Below are positions 41,431 through 50,427 of a stretch of DNA of 64,000 nucleotides, piece by piece. Source of the DNA: an uncultured Coriobacteriales bacterium (lineage in GTDB: Bacteria > Actinomycetota > Coriobacteriia > Coriobacteriales > UMGS124); NCBI GenBank assembly GCA_934636245.1, contig CAKUAI010000003.1, positions 124,001 to 188,000 on the forward strand, written 5' to 3'. Both the position numbers and the translations under genes were made by a program. The notes beneath the pieces are model-generated. The model made no database searches, was not told the origin of the DNA, and saw only the letters and a list, made by a program, of their open reading frames with translations. Position 1 is the stretch's first letter. Each line of letters starts with the position of its first letter.

Positions 41431-41788
41431 ATTGCAAGGAAGTAGTATGCCCTAGTTTGAGGCTGCTGTCAACAGGCATGAGATACTCTTCATAATTCAA
41501 ACGAATTCGAGAGATGACCGTGCTCTCTAGGGTCAAGGTGTCGGTCGGCATCTTGACGCATTCATTCCATCCAGCCGCGTCCCGATTATCCCGGCGAACA
41601 TCGACGAGTCCGTTGGACCTGGCGCACAGAAGTTCTTCGGCCGCTTACCGTGCGAATGTGACATTCAGGGCGCGTGGGGCTGCGGCCCGGTGGTTCCGGT
41701 AAACATGGGCTCCTTGTGCCAATGCGGTCCACCATGGCTCCCACGTTCAGCTATATCTTCGGCTGACCTGCCCGTCTGCCCCTGAAGG
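41431..41788. other. intergenic stretch without a recognised gene
   Basis: No complete gene is seen. One plus-strand frame (about 41540-41790) has protein-like text (SSRVPIIPANIDESVGPGAQ and following) but no start and no family I can name. It may be a remnant. Confidence 0.4.
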
Positions 41789-42703
41789 TCATCGTGCTTG
41801 TCTTGTTGATTTAAGCGCATCGAACACGGCGCGCACATGAGGGTTCGGCTCTCGACGCCGACGGACGACGCATAGGTCAAACGTGTCCTGGGTGTCGCTG
41901 AGTGGCCGGGATACGATATTTGGCCCCATGGTGGCATACCCAGGGAAATACACCCCGAATACAACCTGATCAGAAGATAATGGTGTGCAAATAGCGTGCT
42001 CATCGCAATAGAGGTGCGGCTCGCTGATGTCATGCTTGCGACAGATGCGTGCTACATATTCGTGATACCCAGCACGTCCTATCAGGGGATATGTCAGAAG
42101 TGTTTGCCCTCGGATGTTGTCAAATGTAATGTGCGGAAGCGATGCGAGCGGATGGCCTCGATAACAGGAGACGCCAAACGGCAAGTTCATCAGGTGCTCG
42201 ACACGCAGGCGTCGGTCATTGCGTAAAAATGCCCCATATGAAAAGGCGAGCAGTATATCGGCCTGGTCTTCAAAAAGAAGATCGATACTGTCTCTCAGCC
42301 CAACGTCGCGAATGGGCACGGTAAGGGGGGTCCCATTTTCAATCACGGCATCCCGTGCATCGGCAACGAGACGAGAGAGGTCACTGTTGAGCAAGGGTCC
42401 TGCTACTCGCACCGTTGCATTGGCCTCACGCGTCAATCCTGCGTTTTGCGCTGATCGCACGGAAGCAAGCGCTGTCTCATAAGATTCGACAACATCTCGC
42501 AGTCCATCTACGAACAGCTCGCCCTCTATGGTCAAATCGACGCTCGCGGTATCGCGGTCAAAAATGCGGAAACCAACCTCCCGCTCGGCGGCTGCCACAT
42601 GTTTGCTCAGCGTTGGTTGGGTGACAAAAAGCTCTTCAGCTGCATCGCTGAAACTGAGCCTGTCAGCAACGGCTATCAACTCACGGCAAGAGCGAATATC
42701 CAC
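41789..42703 (-). CDS. LysR-family transcriptional regulator
   Basis: 304 residues. The HTH reads RLSFSDAAEELFVTQPTLSK, with EREVGFRIFDRDTASVDLT, followed by the ligand domain (QADILLAFSYGAFLRND; SSDQVVFGVYFPGYATMG). The ATG at 42703 begins MDIRSCRELIAV, typical of the family. It is divergent from flavoprotein G with a 208-bp gap and probably controls it. Confidence 0.92.
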   Translation of the reverse strand: MDIRSCRELIAVADRLSFSDAAEELFVTQPTLSKHVAAAEREVGFRIFDRDTASVDLTIEGELFVDGLRDVVESYETALASVRSAQNAGLTREANATVRVAGPLLNSDLSRLVADARDAVIENGTPLTVPIRDVGLRDSIDLLFEDQADILLAFSYGAFLRNDRRLRVEHLMNLPFGVSCYRGHPLASLPHITFDNIRGQTLLTYPLIGRAGYHEYVARICRKHDISEPHLYCDEHAICTPLSSDQVVFGVYFPGYATMGPNIVSRPLSDTQDTFDLCVVRRRREPNPHVRAVFDALKSTRQAR

Positions 42704-42911
42704 GTCAACTCCCGTCTAACCATGTCAAGCAGCAGTTATTCCATTTTGTACTCAACATAGTGCCAAAACGGACCTTCCTGATACTTTCACCTGAGCCCAT
42801 AGTAGTCCATGAAGACGGCATCGAAAAGGGAGGTGCCGCCTGATTCAGCTGGAGCCGGTTTTCGGTAAGCGGGTGGGGGATGAGGATCGGCACGTCGAAA
42901 GGGGAGCTAGC

Positions 42912-44597
42912 ATGACTGCAAACGTTATGTCACGCAGGGGTTTCGCCGGAGCCGTGGGTGCGGCTGGTATAGGCATGGCAGCGACGGGCTTTGTCAATGC
43001 CGCCACAGCTCGCGCTGATGAGGCTTCTGTCTTGATTGGAAACCTTCCCGCAGAATGGGATGCTGAAGCCGATGTTGTTGTCATCGGCATGGGTGGAGCT
43101 GGCTTGTCTGCTGCCATTGCAGCAAAGCTCGCTGGAGCAGAATCGGTCATTACACTTGAAGCGGCCCCTGAAGAAGAGGCCGGCGGCACGACTCGTGTTT
43201 CGGGCGACATGTTGATGATTCCGGATGACGTGGATGGTGCGGTTGCTTATCAGACGGCCTTGAATGGCCCTTACGCCGTCGACCCTGATTGCATGAGGGC
43301 ATGGGCAGAAGGTGTGACGGCCAACTATGACTGGCTCACGCAGGATCTTGGTTTTACGTTGGGCGATGCGGCGGCCGGTCGTCCCGAGTTTCCCGGCACT
43401 GTCGGTGGTGAGCACATCAAGACCTACTATGTCGACGGCATCTGTGGCATGAGCTCGCTGTGGATTCCCCTCATGGACAAGGCAAATGAGCTGGGCGTTG
43501 AGGCGCTGTATAACGCTCGCGCTGTCAGGCTTATTCACAACTATGAGACGAAGGAAGTCTACGGAGTTCTGACTGAGGACGGTCGAGCCATCAAGGCACG
43601 CAAGGGTGTGGTAATGGCATGCGGCGGTTTTGCTGGCAATCCTGAGATGATGCAGGATTATATGGCGTCCATGGGCTGCCCCAACACGTTCTTCCTTGGT
43701 TCTCCGTACAATGTGGGCGATGGTGTGAAGATGGCCCAACAGATCGGCGCCGATCTTTGGCACATGAATAGCTATGCGGGTGCTAGCACCTGCGTTCGAG
43801 CTATGAGTGCTGATTCCATCATCTGCGACATTCCCTATCCCACCGGGCATGACTATATTTTTGTCAACGGTGAGGGAAAGCGTTTCATGTACGAGGAAAA
43901 GCGTTCCATTGTCCGCCATGGTAAGCAAAAGGACAAGGGAATCTGGCCTCTGCTTACCGTGCCTTCTCCTTCCTGGATGATTCTGGGAGGCAACAAGAGC
44001 GGCACTATTGATATTCTGGGTATGGTCACCTATATGGATTGGCCTGTCATCATGGGCAAGGGGCTCAAGACGAATCAAGAGCTCATCGATGCCGGCATTA
44101 TGTTCAAGGCCGACACAATCGAAGAGCTTGCCGAAAAAATTGGTTTCCCGCCCGAGACGCTTGCCGAGACCGTTGCGACATACAACCAGTATTGCGCTGA
44201 CGGTGCCGATCCTGAATTTGGTCGTGGCGAAGAGGTCTATACCAGTAACCTGTTTAATGCCGTTGAAGGCAAGGACCAAATTTCCAATGCAGGCGAAGGC
44301 GAGGGAGGCGGCGAGGAGGAGCTTGCCATCATGGCGTTTGACCTTGAGCCGCTTGAGGGCCCGTTCTATGGCATCGAAATCGCCTTGGGTATTCTGAACA
44401 GCCAGGGCGGCGCCCGCCGCAATGGCCTGTGCGAGGTGCTTGATACGGATGGTCAGCCCATCCCGCGTCTCTACTCTGCTGGAGAGTTCGGCAGTATTTA
44501 CGCTTATATGTACAATGGCGGCGGCAATATTTCCGAAGCCGTGGCAACTGGTCGCGTTGCCGGCCAACAGGCGGCCGGTCTTGACAGCTGGGAATAA
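42912..44597 (+). CDS. Tat-exported FAD-dependent oxidoreductase, flavoprotein G
   Basis: 561 residues. Tat signal MSRRGFAGAVGAAGIG, FAD motif GMGGAG (about 60-65), RVSGDMLMIPDDVDGAV, IFVNGEGKRFMYEE and the C-terminal loop GEFGSIYAYMYNGGGNISEA. The GGGNISEAVATGR ending resembles ketosteroid-dehydrogenase/fumarate-reductase-like FAD_binding_2 proteins more than flavoproteins A-D. AAGGGGAG before the ATG at 42912 sets the start. The LysR at 41789 is divergent. GC and codon use are slightly lower in GC than in flavoproteins D and F. Substrate unknown. Confidence 0.92.
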   Translation: MTANVMSRRGFAGAVGAAGIGMAATGFVNAATARADEASVLIGNLPAEWDAEADVVVIGMGGAGLSAAIAAKLAGAESVITLEAAPEEEAGGTTRVSGDMLMIPDDVDGAVAYQTALNGPYAVDPDCMRAWAEGVTANYDWLTQDLGFTLGDAAAGRPEFPGTVGGEHIKTYYVDGICGMSSLWIPLMDKANELGVEALYNARAVRLIHNYETKEVYGVLTEDGRAIKARKGVVMACGGFAGNPEMMQDYMASMGCPNTFFLGSPYNVGDGVKMAQQIGADLWHMNSYAGASTCVRAMSADSIICDIPYPTGHDYIFVNGEGKRFMYEEKRSIVRHGKQKDKGIWPLLTVPSPSWMILGGNKSGTIDILGMVTYMDWPVIMGKGLKTNQELIDAGIMFKADTIEELAEKIGFPPETLAETVATYNQYCADGADPEFGRGEEVYTSNLFNAVEGKDQISNAGEGEGGGEEELAIMAFDLEPLEGPFYGIEIALGILNSQGGARRNGLCEVLDTDGQPIPRLYSAGEFGSIYAYMYNGGGNISEAVATGRVAGQQAAGLDSWE

Positions 44598-44624
44598 TGT
44601 TCGCACGGTAATTTCTGCATGAAT

Positions 44625-44664
44625 TGCCCCTGCGCCTGCCGTATGGGAATCGGACGCAGGGGCA
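44625..44664 (+). terminator. terminator of flavoprotein G
   Basis: TGCCCCTGCG and CGCAGGGGCA (10 bp) around a 20-nt loop, 28 nt after the stop codon. The T-tract is weak. Confidence 0.65.
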
Positions 44665-44754
44665 CGTGTCTGTAGGGTCCATTGCGAACAACTGCCTGTG
44701 AGCGGGTTCTCGATGCTGCCTTGGTGTTTGATAGTGACTTGCGGTTCCATGAAA

Positions 44755-44798
44755 ATCCCCCAGTAGCGTATCCAGCAAGAAGCGTGCTACTGGGGGAT
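44755..44798 (-). terminator. terminator of the minus-strand gene at 44829
   Basis: ATCCCCCAGTAGC pairs with GCTACTGGGGGAT (13 bp), followed on the minus strand by TTTTC. Confidence 0.85.
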
Positions 44799-44828
44799 GC
44801 TTTATCACTGATCTTTTGAGTGTGTATC

Positions 44829-45536
44829 TTAATCGCGCCAGCGCACGTGGTCTTCCTGGTAGTTGCCGCTGGCGAAGTTGTGGTCGCGGGTGCGCTTGGG
44901 GTAGCGGCGGTACAGCTCCTCAAGCTCGCTGCCAACGCCGGCGTCGCTCGTTACCTTGGACACGAAGATGTCGCGGTTCTGGAAGTTGTAGTCGGCCACG
45001 GCGCGAACGATTCGGCCGTCTTCGGCGTACTCGGCCATGAGGACGTGGTGGACGTAGCCGTCGGGGTCGTACTCGATGGTGGCACCGAGGCTGCCGGGCT
45101 CACCGGGCTTGTCGGTGGTCTCAAGGCGCAGGTGGACGGGCGCCACGGCGGGTGCCCCCTCTTCCTCGCTGGAAATGAGCTCAACGCGCGTGAAGCCGTA
45201 GCCCTTGGGGCCAACGCCCATGTAGAGCGCGCCAATCTCGCCGAACTCATAGCCCGAAAGCTCGCGCGCCTCGCTGAGCAGCATGTTCACGTACTCGGTT
45301 GCTTCAACGAGCTCGTGGGCAAGGGGGTTCTCCATGTCTGGCTCGCCCTCGGCAAAGGGGAAGGCGTAGACCGTCTTGAAGCCGCCCTTCTTGCGGCGCG
45401 ACGTCACCACGGGCAGCATTCCTTTGACGCCGAAGGGGAAGTTCGCGTCGTTCTCCACCCGCGTGTCGATGTAGCGCTCAGCGCTCAGCTCGCTGCGCTC
45501 GGTGCCATATGAGTCGTTTGCGCCAATGAATTCCAA
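44829..45536 (-). CDS. hypothetical protein
   Basis: 235 residues, soluble with no signal peptide, acidic, and with many beta-prone stretches (YGFTRVELISSEEEGAPAVA; ATIEYDPDGYVHHVLMAEYA). Internal composition and codon use are like those of its neighbours. I do not recognise the family. It ends in KRTRDHNFASGNYQEDHV, a charged tail. It is 119 nt downstream of hslO on the same strand and may be co-transcribed. Strong terminator downstream. Confidence 0.75.
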   Translation of the reverse strand: MEFIGANDSYGTERSELSAERYIDTRVENDANFPFGVKGMLPVVTSRRKKGGFKTVYAFPFAEGEPDMENPLAHELVEATEYVNMLLSEARELSGYEFGEIGALYMGVGPKGYGFTRVELISSEEEGAPAVAPVHLRLETTDKPGEPGSLGATIEYDPDGYVHHVLMAEYAEDGRIVRAVADYNFQNRDIFVSKVTSDAGVGSELEELYRRYPKRTRDHNFASGNYQEDHVRWRD

Positions 45537-45655
45537 GGTTGCTCCTCAGTGGATGGGTCGTTTGGAGCCAGTATAGCGCAGGGCCGCGCGCATGCGGCTT
45601 GCAAGCGCGCGGCCCCATCGGGTCAACCAAAGAGGATGCTGGATGCGCGAGGCGT

Positions 45656-46606
45656 CTAGACCGTCTCGCAACCTTCGATTTCGCCCCTGTTCATCTCGGC
45701 CAGAAGCTCGCGCATCTCGTCGGGCGAGAACGTGTACTTCTTGGAACAGAAGTTGCAGGCAAGCTCGACGGGCTCGCCTTCGTCGATGAGCTTCGCAAGC
45801 TCGTCTTTGCCCAGCGAGATGAGGACGCGCTGAGTGCGCTCGCGGCTGCAGTTGCAGGCAAACGAGCAGGGGGTCGCCTCGAGCGGCTCAAAGTCGAGGC
45901 CCTTGAGAACGAGCTCCAGAATGTCGGCGGGAGCCAGGCCGTCCTCGAGCATCTTGGTGACGGAATGCACCTCGCCCAGGTTTGCCTCGAGCTTTGTGAG
46001 CGCCTCCTCGGAGCAGTCGGGCATGGCCTGCACGATGAAGCCGCCCGACTGGCGCACGGAGAGGTCGGTGTCCACGAGCACACCCACGCCCACCGAGGTC
46101 GGAATCTGCTCGCTCTGCACGTAGTAGGCGCTGATGTCGTCGCCGATCTCGCCCGAGAACAGGTCGAGCTGGCTGCAATAAGGCTCGCCCCAGGTGGTGT
46201 CCTGGATGACGGTGAGGGTGCCTTGGCCCACAGCGGCCGACACGTCGAGCTTGCCCTGGCCGTTGAGGGGAATCCACACGTCGGGGTTGCCGGCGAAGCC
46301 TTTCACGTGGCCCTGCGAGTCGGCGGTCACGGTGAGGCTGGCGAGCGGGCCGTCGCCCTTGATGACGAGGCTGAGCAGCTCGCCGGGGTCCTTGAGCATC
46401 GAGCCCATCATTGCGCCCGCCGTGAGAAGCCTACCGAGTGCCGCCGTGGCGACGGGGCTCGTCTGGTGCGCGTCGCGTGCGAACTGCACGGTGCGCTTCG
46501 TCGTGGTGGCAAACGCGCGAATCTCTCCGCCGCAGGCCGTGCCGCGCACCACGTAATCGGTGTCGCCCAATGCGGCGATTTGTGCGTCCAGTTCTTCCCT
46601 GGTCAT
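45656..46606 (-). CDS. hslO: Hsp33 redox-regulated chaperone
   Basis: 316 residues, full length for Hsp33. It has the N-terminal chaperone domain (TSPVATAALGRLLTAGAMMG; SLVIKGDGPLASLTVTADSQ) and the C-terminal redox zinc switch with CNCSRER and, 28-30 residues later, CNFCSKKY: the CxC...CxxC four-cysteine centre. In reducing conditions Zn keeps it inactive; oxidative unfolding activates holdase function in the cytoplasm. Confidence 0.96.
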   Translation of the reverse strand: MTREELDAQIAALGDTDYVVRGTACGGEIRAFATTTKRTVQFARDAHQTSPVATAALGRLLTAGAMMGSMLKDPGELLSLVIKGDGPLASLTVTADSQGHVKGFAGNPDVWIPLNGQGKLDVSAAVGQGTLTVIQDTTWGEPYCSQLDLFSGEIGDDISAYYVQSEQIPTSVGVGVLVDTDLSVRQSGGFIVQAMPDCSEEALTKLEANLGEVHSVTKMLEDGLAPADILELVLKGLDFEPLEATPCSFACNCSRERTQRVLISLGKDELAKLIDEGEPVELACNFCSKKYTFSPDEMRELLAEMNRGEIEGCETV

Positions 46607-46741
46607 CTGTGCTCCTATCTGCCTGCCTGGCGTGTGGGCGGGGCCCAGCCAAGCGCGTATCGTCTTCGCGCGTCGCGCTATCGAGCGCGCGCCTTCAAGT
46701 CATCCGCGCATTATACAGGCGTTTGTTTGAAGCACGTGTGG

Positions 46742-48259
46742 TTATCGGGTCGATTGAACGCGGGTTTCAAGCAATGCGATGAGCTCCTCGCGGCTATGTG
46801 TATCGGTTTTGGCGTAGATGTTGCGTAGGTGCGTGCGAAGTGTACTTTCAGTTATGCACGCAGTATCGCAAATGAAAGTATTACTGTTTCCTTGGAGTAC
46901 GAGCAACGAAATCTCTCGCTCGCGTTCAGAGAGTCCTAGGCCACCGCAAACATAGGTCATTTCTTCAAGCGTGATTGCGCTCAAGTCCATCGAGGATGCC
47001 TTACTGGGCGTTTCATATCCACCGCGTTCTTGGGCTTCTTCCATTTCAAGGCGTTTGACCACCTCGCCATCTTCGAGAAGGAATACCGATACGAGTACGG
47101 TGACAGCGATGATGGCGGCGGCTGTCCCTACGAGGGACAGGCCAGATAGGTTGAGTTGAGAGCAGAGAATTTCGCTGGTGGTACTGCAGGTAGTGAGGGC
47201 AATTTGGCCGACGGCGAACACGAATGCGCCGCCCCTTGGGTCGTGCTCGCCTATACGTGCCCAGAGCGTCCAGGTAAAAACGCGGAAAAACGCCCAGGCG
47301 CCGCCAATGGCCAAGGCCTCATAGTGTTGACTGCCTGGCTCTAGTACCAAGGTAAGGAGCAGACAGCCAATGACGAATGGGGTAATGAGGCGGTAAAGCC
47401 GGGAGAAACTGCCAATTTTACCTTGTGTGACCTGGGCGATTGCCAAGATAACAAGGCAAACACAGATGCCTGCGACAAGTGTATAAAACTCAGTGGAGAC
47501 GGTCGTTTTTGTCTCTGAGAGATGGTTGGTGGCGATAAAGACTGCGCCGAGGGCACCCGTGGCGATGAAGGGCTTGAGGCTAGGGAGCGCATGGGTGGAG
47601 GAGCCGTCCCTTGAACCGTGGCTTGATTCCTCAGTGCCCCAGCCTTTTAAAGCCTCAGTTCTCAGGGCCAACAGAGTGACTCCTGATAGCAAGGGGAGTA
47701 TGGGTCTAAAAACCAAGGCCGCCCCAGGAGAGAGGCATGCCTCTATCAAGCAGATACCGAACGAAATGCCGTAGCCGCCCGCAGTACAGCCAAGCATGTG
47801 AGAGGCGCCACAGGAGCTTAGGAGTTCTCCCCACAGCACGACAAGCCCCGCGCTCGTAGCGAACAGAATTCTTCCGATGGCAACGCCAACAAAGTGCGCC
47901 TCGTCGCCGATCCACCCACAAAGATAAAGCAGCACGGTTCCAAGGGCTGGTCCCATACAGGCGATAGAAATGAGCCAGCGGCGCTCAATAAGCATGCCAG
48001 GTTTCCGGTGCGTGCTCACAGCGAAAACAAGCAGCAGGAATAAGAGAAGGGTAGTGGCGGCATAGCCCCATATGCCGAGTGTCTCACGCACGCCGGACAG
48101 AGGGGCGGGGAAAAGAGTGGGCGAAATATCAATAGTTTGCCAACCGAGGTAGCAGCCGATGCCAACGGACATAAGCATGCGAGCGGCCGGACTGAAATCG
48201 GTTTTTCCACGCGCCCTGTGCGGGGAATTGTTCTCGATGTCCCGCGCCTCTTCTGCCAT
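46742..48259 (-). CDS. membrane-embedded LuxR-family transcriptional regulator
   Basis: 505 residues. About twelve hydrophobic segments (CYLGWQTIDISPTLFPAPLS at the first) and a C-terminal HTH: LSEREREISLLVLQGNSNTF, then ITESTLRTHLRNIYAKTDTH. The HTH deviates more from the LuxR consensus than the other three copies (TESTLRTHLRN in place of NTVKxHxxN). It is divergent from flavoprotein H, 257 bp apart, its likely target. Confidence 0.9.
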   Translation of the reverse strand: MAEEARDIENNSPHRARGKTDFSPAARMLMSVGIGCYLGWQTIDISPTLFPAPLSGVRETLGIWGYAATTLLLFLLLVFAVSTHRKPGMLIERRWLISIACMGPALGTVLLYLCGWIGDEAHFVGVAIGRILFATSAGLVVLWGELLSSCGASHMLGCTAGGYGISFGICLIEACLSPGAALVFRPILPLLSGVTLLALRTEALKGWGTEESSHGSRDGSSTHALPSLKPFIATGALGAVFIATNHLSETKTTVSTEFYTLVAGICVCLVILAIAQVTQGKIGSFSRLYRLITPFVIGCLLLTLVLEPGSQHYEALAIGGAWAFFRVFTWTLWARIGEHDPRGGAFVFAVGQIALTTCSTTSEILCSQLNLSGLSLVGTAAAIIAVTVLVSVFLLEDGEVVKRLEMEEAQERGGYETPSKASSMDLSAITLEEMTYVCGGLGLSEREREISLLVLQGNSNTFICDTACITESTLRTHLRNIYAKTDTHSREELIALLETRVQSTR

Positions 48260-48516
48260 TACGGTGACTCCCTAGCGTGCATCGTGAATAAAATCGACAA
48301 ATATCCAGCTCATAGACCGTGCGAGAAAAGCAATACCTCACAGTCTACCTCACGTGGGGACATACGGTACCTTTCATTTTCACGCAGGTTCATCGGCTTG
48401 ACGTATGGATTGATGGCTCGGCGCGGACGATGCTTTGAATTGTCCGACCGACGCATTCGCGCCTGTCGTTTTTTTGGCCTGGGCTGGTGTGCCCATCAAT
48501 ATAAGGAGGCTCTACT

Positions 48517-49956
48517 ATGAATGACAGCACTTTGAACCGTCGCTCTTTTGTTGCCCTGTCGTGCGCTGCTGCTGGTATGGTTGCGGCTGCTGGTACCGGT
48601 ACTGCCAAGGCTGATGACGTTAAGGCCCAGGCTGTTGCTTTGGGCAATGCCGACGTCAACTTTGCCGAAGAAGTCGAAGTCCTCATTGTTGGTGCTGGCC
48701 TCTCTGGCATGATGGCTGCCTGGGAGATTGCCTCTGCGGGGCATCAGGTTCTCATTGCTGAGCAGAATGGCTTCCTTGGTGGCGACGCCATTTACTCTGC
48801 CGCTTGCATGATGTGCACTACTGCGGAGCTTACCAAGGAGGAGCGCCCTGAGAAGTACATGGATGAAGAAACCATCCGCACGCTTTTTGCTCCCTACTAC
48901 GATTCCGAGCTTGCCCTTGACAAACTTGTTCAAAATCAGATGTGGGCAGGCAAGTGGATTGACCTGCTGCATTATGAATGGGGCTACGAGTTCCAGCCCC
49001 GCATGGAGTGCCCCTATCTCCAGGCGTACTTCCCGAAGGATGGTATCTGCACTATGTATACCGCCTTTGACCTCATGGATCAGAAGATTCAAGAGGCCGG
49101 TGCGACGTATGAGTACGACATTGAGATGACCACCCTTATCGTCGACGCCGAGGGTACTGTGTGTGGCGCACGCTTCCTGCAGAAGGACGGCACCTACAAG
49201 GACATCAAGGCGGGCACTGTCGTTATTGCAACGGGCGGTTATGTCTCCAACCAGGAGTGGATGACCCAGTACGCGCCCGACTACGCCGATCTGGGCAACA
49301 TCGTCTCCGGCCGCACTGGCGAGGGCATCAAGGCGGGTCTGGCAGCCGGTGGCACTCTGTTCGGCATGGGGCCCGTGGGCAACCTCAATCCTAAGTACGA
49401 GGCTGGCCACATGCTGGGCGTTCACTACCCCATCCTGGGCATTCTTCCCAATGGCAAGCGTTTTTACTGCGAGACTGCTGTTCACAACGCGGCCACCGGT
49501 GCCATCGCCGCCGGCTATCACGAGTGGTATACCATTTTTGATGACGTCGCGATGAATGGTGTTGATCAGGAGCTCCTCAAGCATGCGGGAGATGCGGTTC
49601 AGACCGCCGCTTCCTTTGAGGAGCTGGCTGAAATGACGGGTATTCATCCCGATTACCTGCAGGCTACCTTCGATGAATGGGCTTCGATTTGCAACGGTGA
49701 AGCAGAGGACCCCTTTGGTCGCACGCTTTTCCTGCAGGAGCTGCAGCCGCCGTTCTACTTCATCCGTAACGTTCCCGTGCGCTACAAGTCCCTTGGCGGC
49801 CTGAACGTCGACCTGGAATACCATGTGCTCGATGCCGACGAGAACCCCATTCCCAACCTTTATGCCTGCGGCTGCGCTGCTGGCACTGAAGATATCTGCC
49901 CCGCTGCCGCTTCCGGCATGATTGTGGGCACGACGGTGGTTAACGATCTGGCATAA
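48517..49956 (+). CDS. Tat-exported FAD-dependent oxidoreductase, flavoprotein H
   Basis: 479 residues, the shortest of the set. Signal LNRRSFVALSCAAAGMVAAA, FAD motif GAGLSG (about 58-63), an early Cys-rich segment (YSAACMMCTTAE) and the C-terminal GCAAGTEDICPAAASGMIVG. The mid-region strand (ILPNGKRFYCETAVHNAAT) lacks the RFMNE form. AAGGAGG 8-9 nt before the ATG. The divergent LuxR regulator at 46742 probably controls it. Substrate unknown; the loop indicates a different one from flavoproteins A-G. Confidence 0.92.
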   Translation: MNDSTLNRRSFVALSCAAAGMVAAAGTGTAKADDVKAQAVALGNADVNFAEEVEVLIVGAGLSGMMAAWEIASAGHQVLIAEQNGFLGGDAIYSAACMMCTTAELTKEERPEKYMDEETIRTLFAPYYDSELALDKLVQNQMWAGKWIDLLHYEWGYEFQPRMECPYLQAYFPKDGICTMYTAFDLMDQKIQEAGATYEYDIEMTTLIVDAEGTVCGARFLQKDGTYKDIKAGTVVIATGGYVSNQEWMTQYAPDYADLGNIVSGRTGEGIKAGLAAGGTLFGMGPVGNLNPKYEAGHMLGVHYPILGILPNGKRFYCETAVHNAATGAIAAGYHEWYTIFDDVAMNGVDQELLKHAGDAVQTAASFEELAEMTGIHPDYLQATFDEWASICNGEAEDPFGRTLFLQELQPPFYFIRNVPVRYKSLGGLNVDLEYHVLDADENPIPNLYACGCAAGTEDICPAAASGMIVGTTVVNDLA

Positions 49957-49965
49957 GAAATGAAA

Positions 49966-50009
49966 AGCGCCCCCGCCTGGCTCACGTGTGTGGACCAAGC
50001 GGGGGCGCT
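49966..50009. terminator. bidirectional terminator
   Basis: AGCGCCCCCGC pairs with GCGGGGGCGCT (11 bp), then GGTTTT. It lies between converging genes ending at 49956 and 50014. Confidence 0.88.
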
Positions 50010-50013
50010 GGTT

Positions 50014-50286
50014 TTATCGTGCGTGGATGGTGACGTGTGCAGGTTCGGGGCTTCTGCGGCCATCCGCCGTCACAGAGCGCACCAGTAGCTCGTAGTCGCC
50101 AACCTCAGTGGGTGTGAACGTGTAGCTCCAGCGTACGGCAACACTGACCTGAGAGTTGGAGGTGTCGAAGAACGCCCACTTCTCGCCGCCATCAAGGGAG
50201 AATTCGACTCCAATGATATGCGCGTCAAAATCATCGGCGTACCCGTCTACCTCCGGGGACTGTGTTTTCATCTCTGATGTCCGCAT
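50014..50286 (-). CDS. stand-alone Mo-co-dimerisation (Ig-like) domain protein
   Basis: 90 residues. VDGYADDFDAHIIGVEFSLD, WSYTFTPTEVGDYELLVRSV and the ending RSPEPAHVTIHAR match the Ig-like dimerisation domain found at the C-terminus of sulfite-oxidase-type enzymes, and the C-terminal 100 residues of the protein at 58779-60242. No catalytic domain and no signal peptide. The start is uncertain (50286 or 50271). A close relative is 62121-62411. Function of the free domain is unknown. Confidence 0.78.
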   Translation of the reverse strand: MRTSEMKTQSPEVDGYADDFDAHIIGVEFSLDGGEKWAFFDTSNSQVSVAVRWSYTFTPTEVGDYELLVRSVTADGRRSPEPAHVTIHAR

Positions 50287-50427
50287 TGTAGCACGAGCGG
50301 TTATCGCAGGCGCACCGCGTGACCTCGAGAGGGGGGCGATGCGGGTTGAGTTGGATTAAAAAGCTCGGGATCTCGGATGCGCGCGACTTCCATTTCGGTG
50401 TACAGCACGAAGAAGATGTCCTTCTCA

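Noticed and set aside
41540..41790. Plus-strand frame with protein-like text near tRNA-Arg
   Set aside because: No start codon with RBS, no family recognised, in-frame stop just upstream; only noted as a possible remnant.
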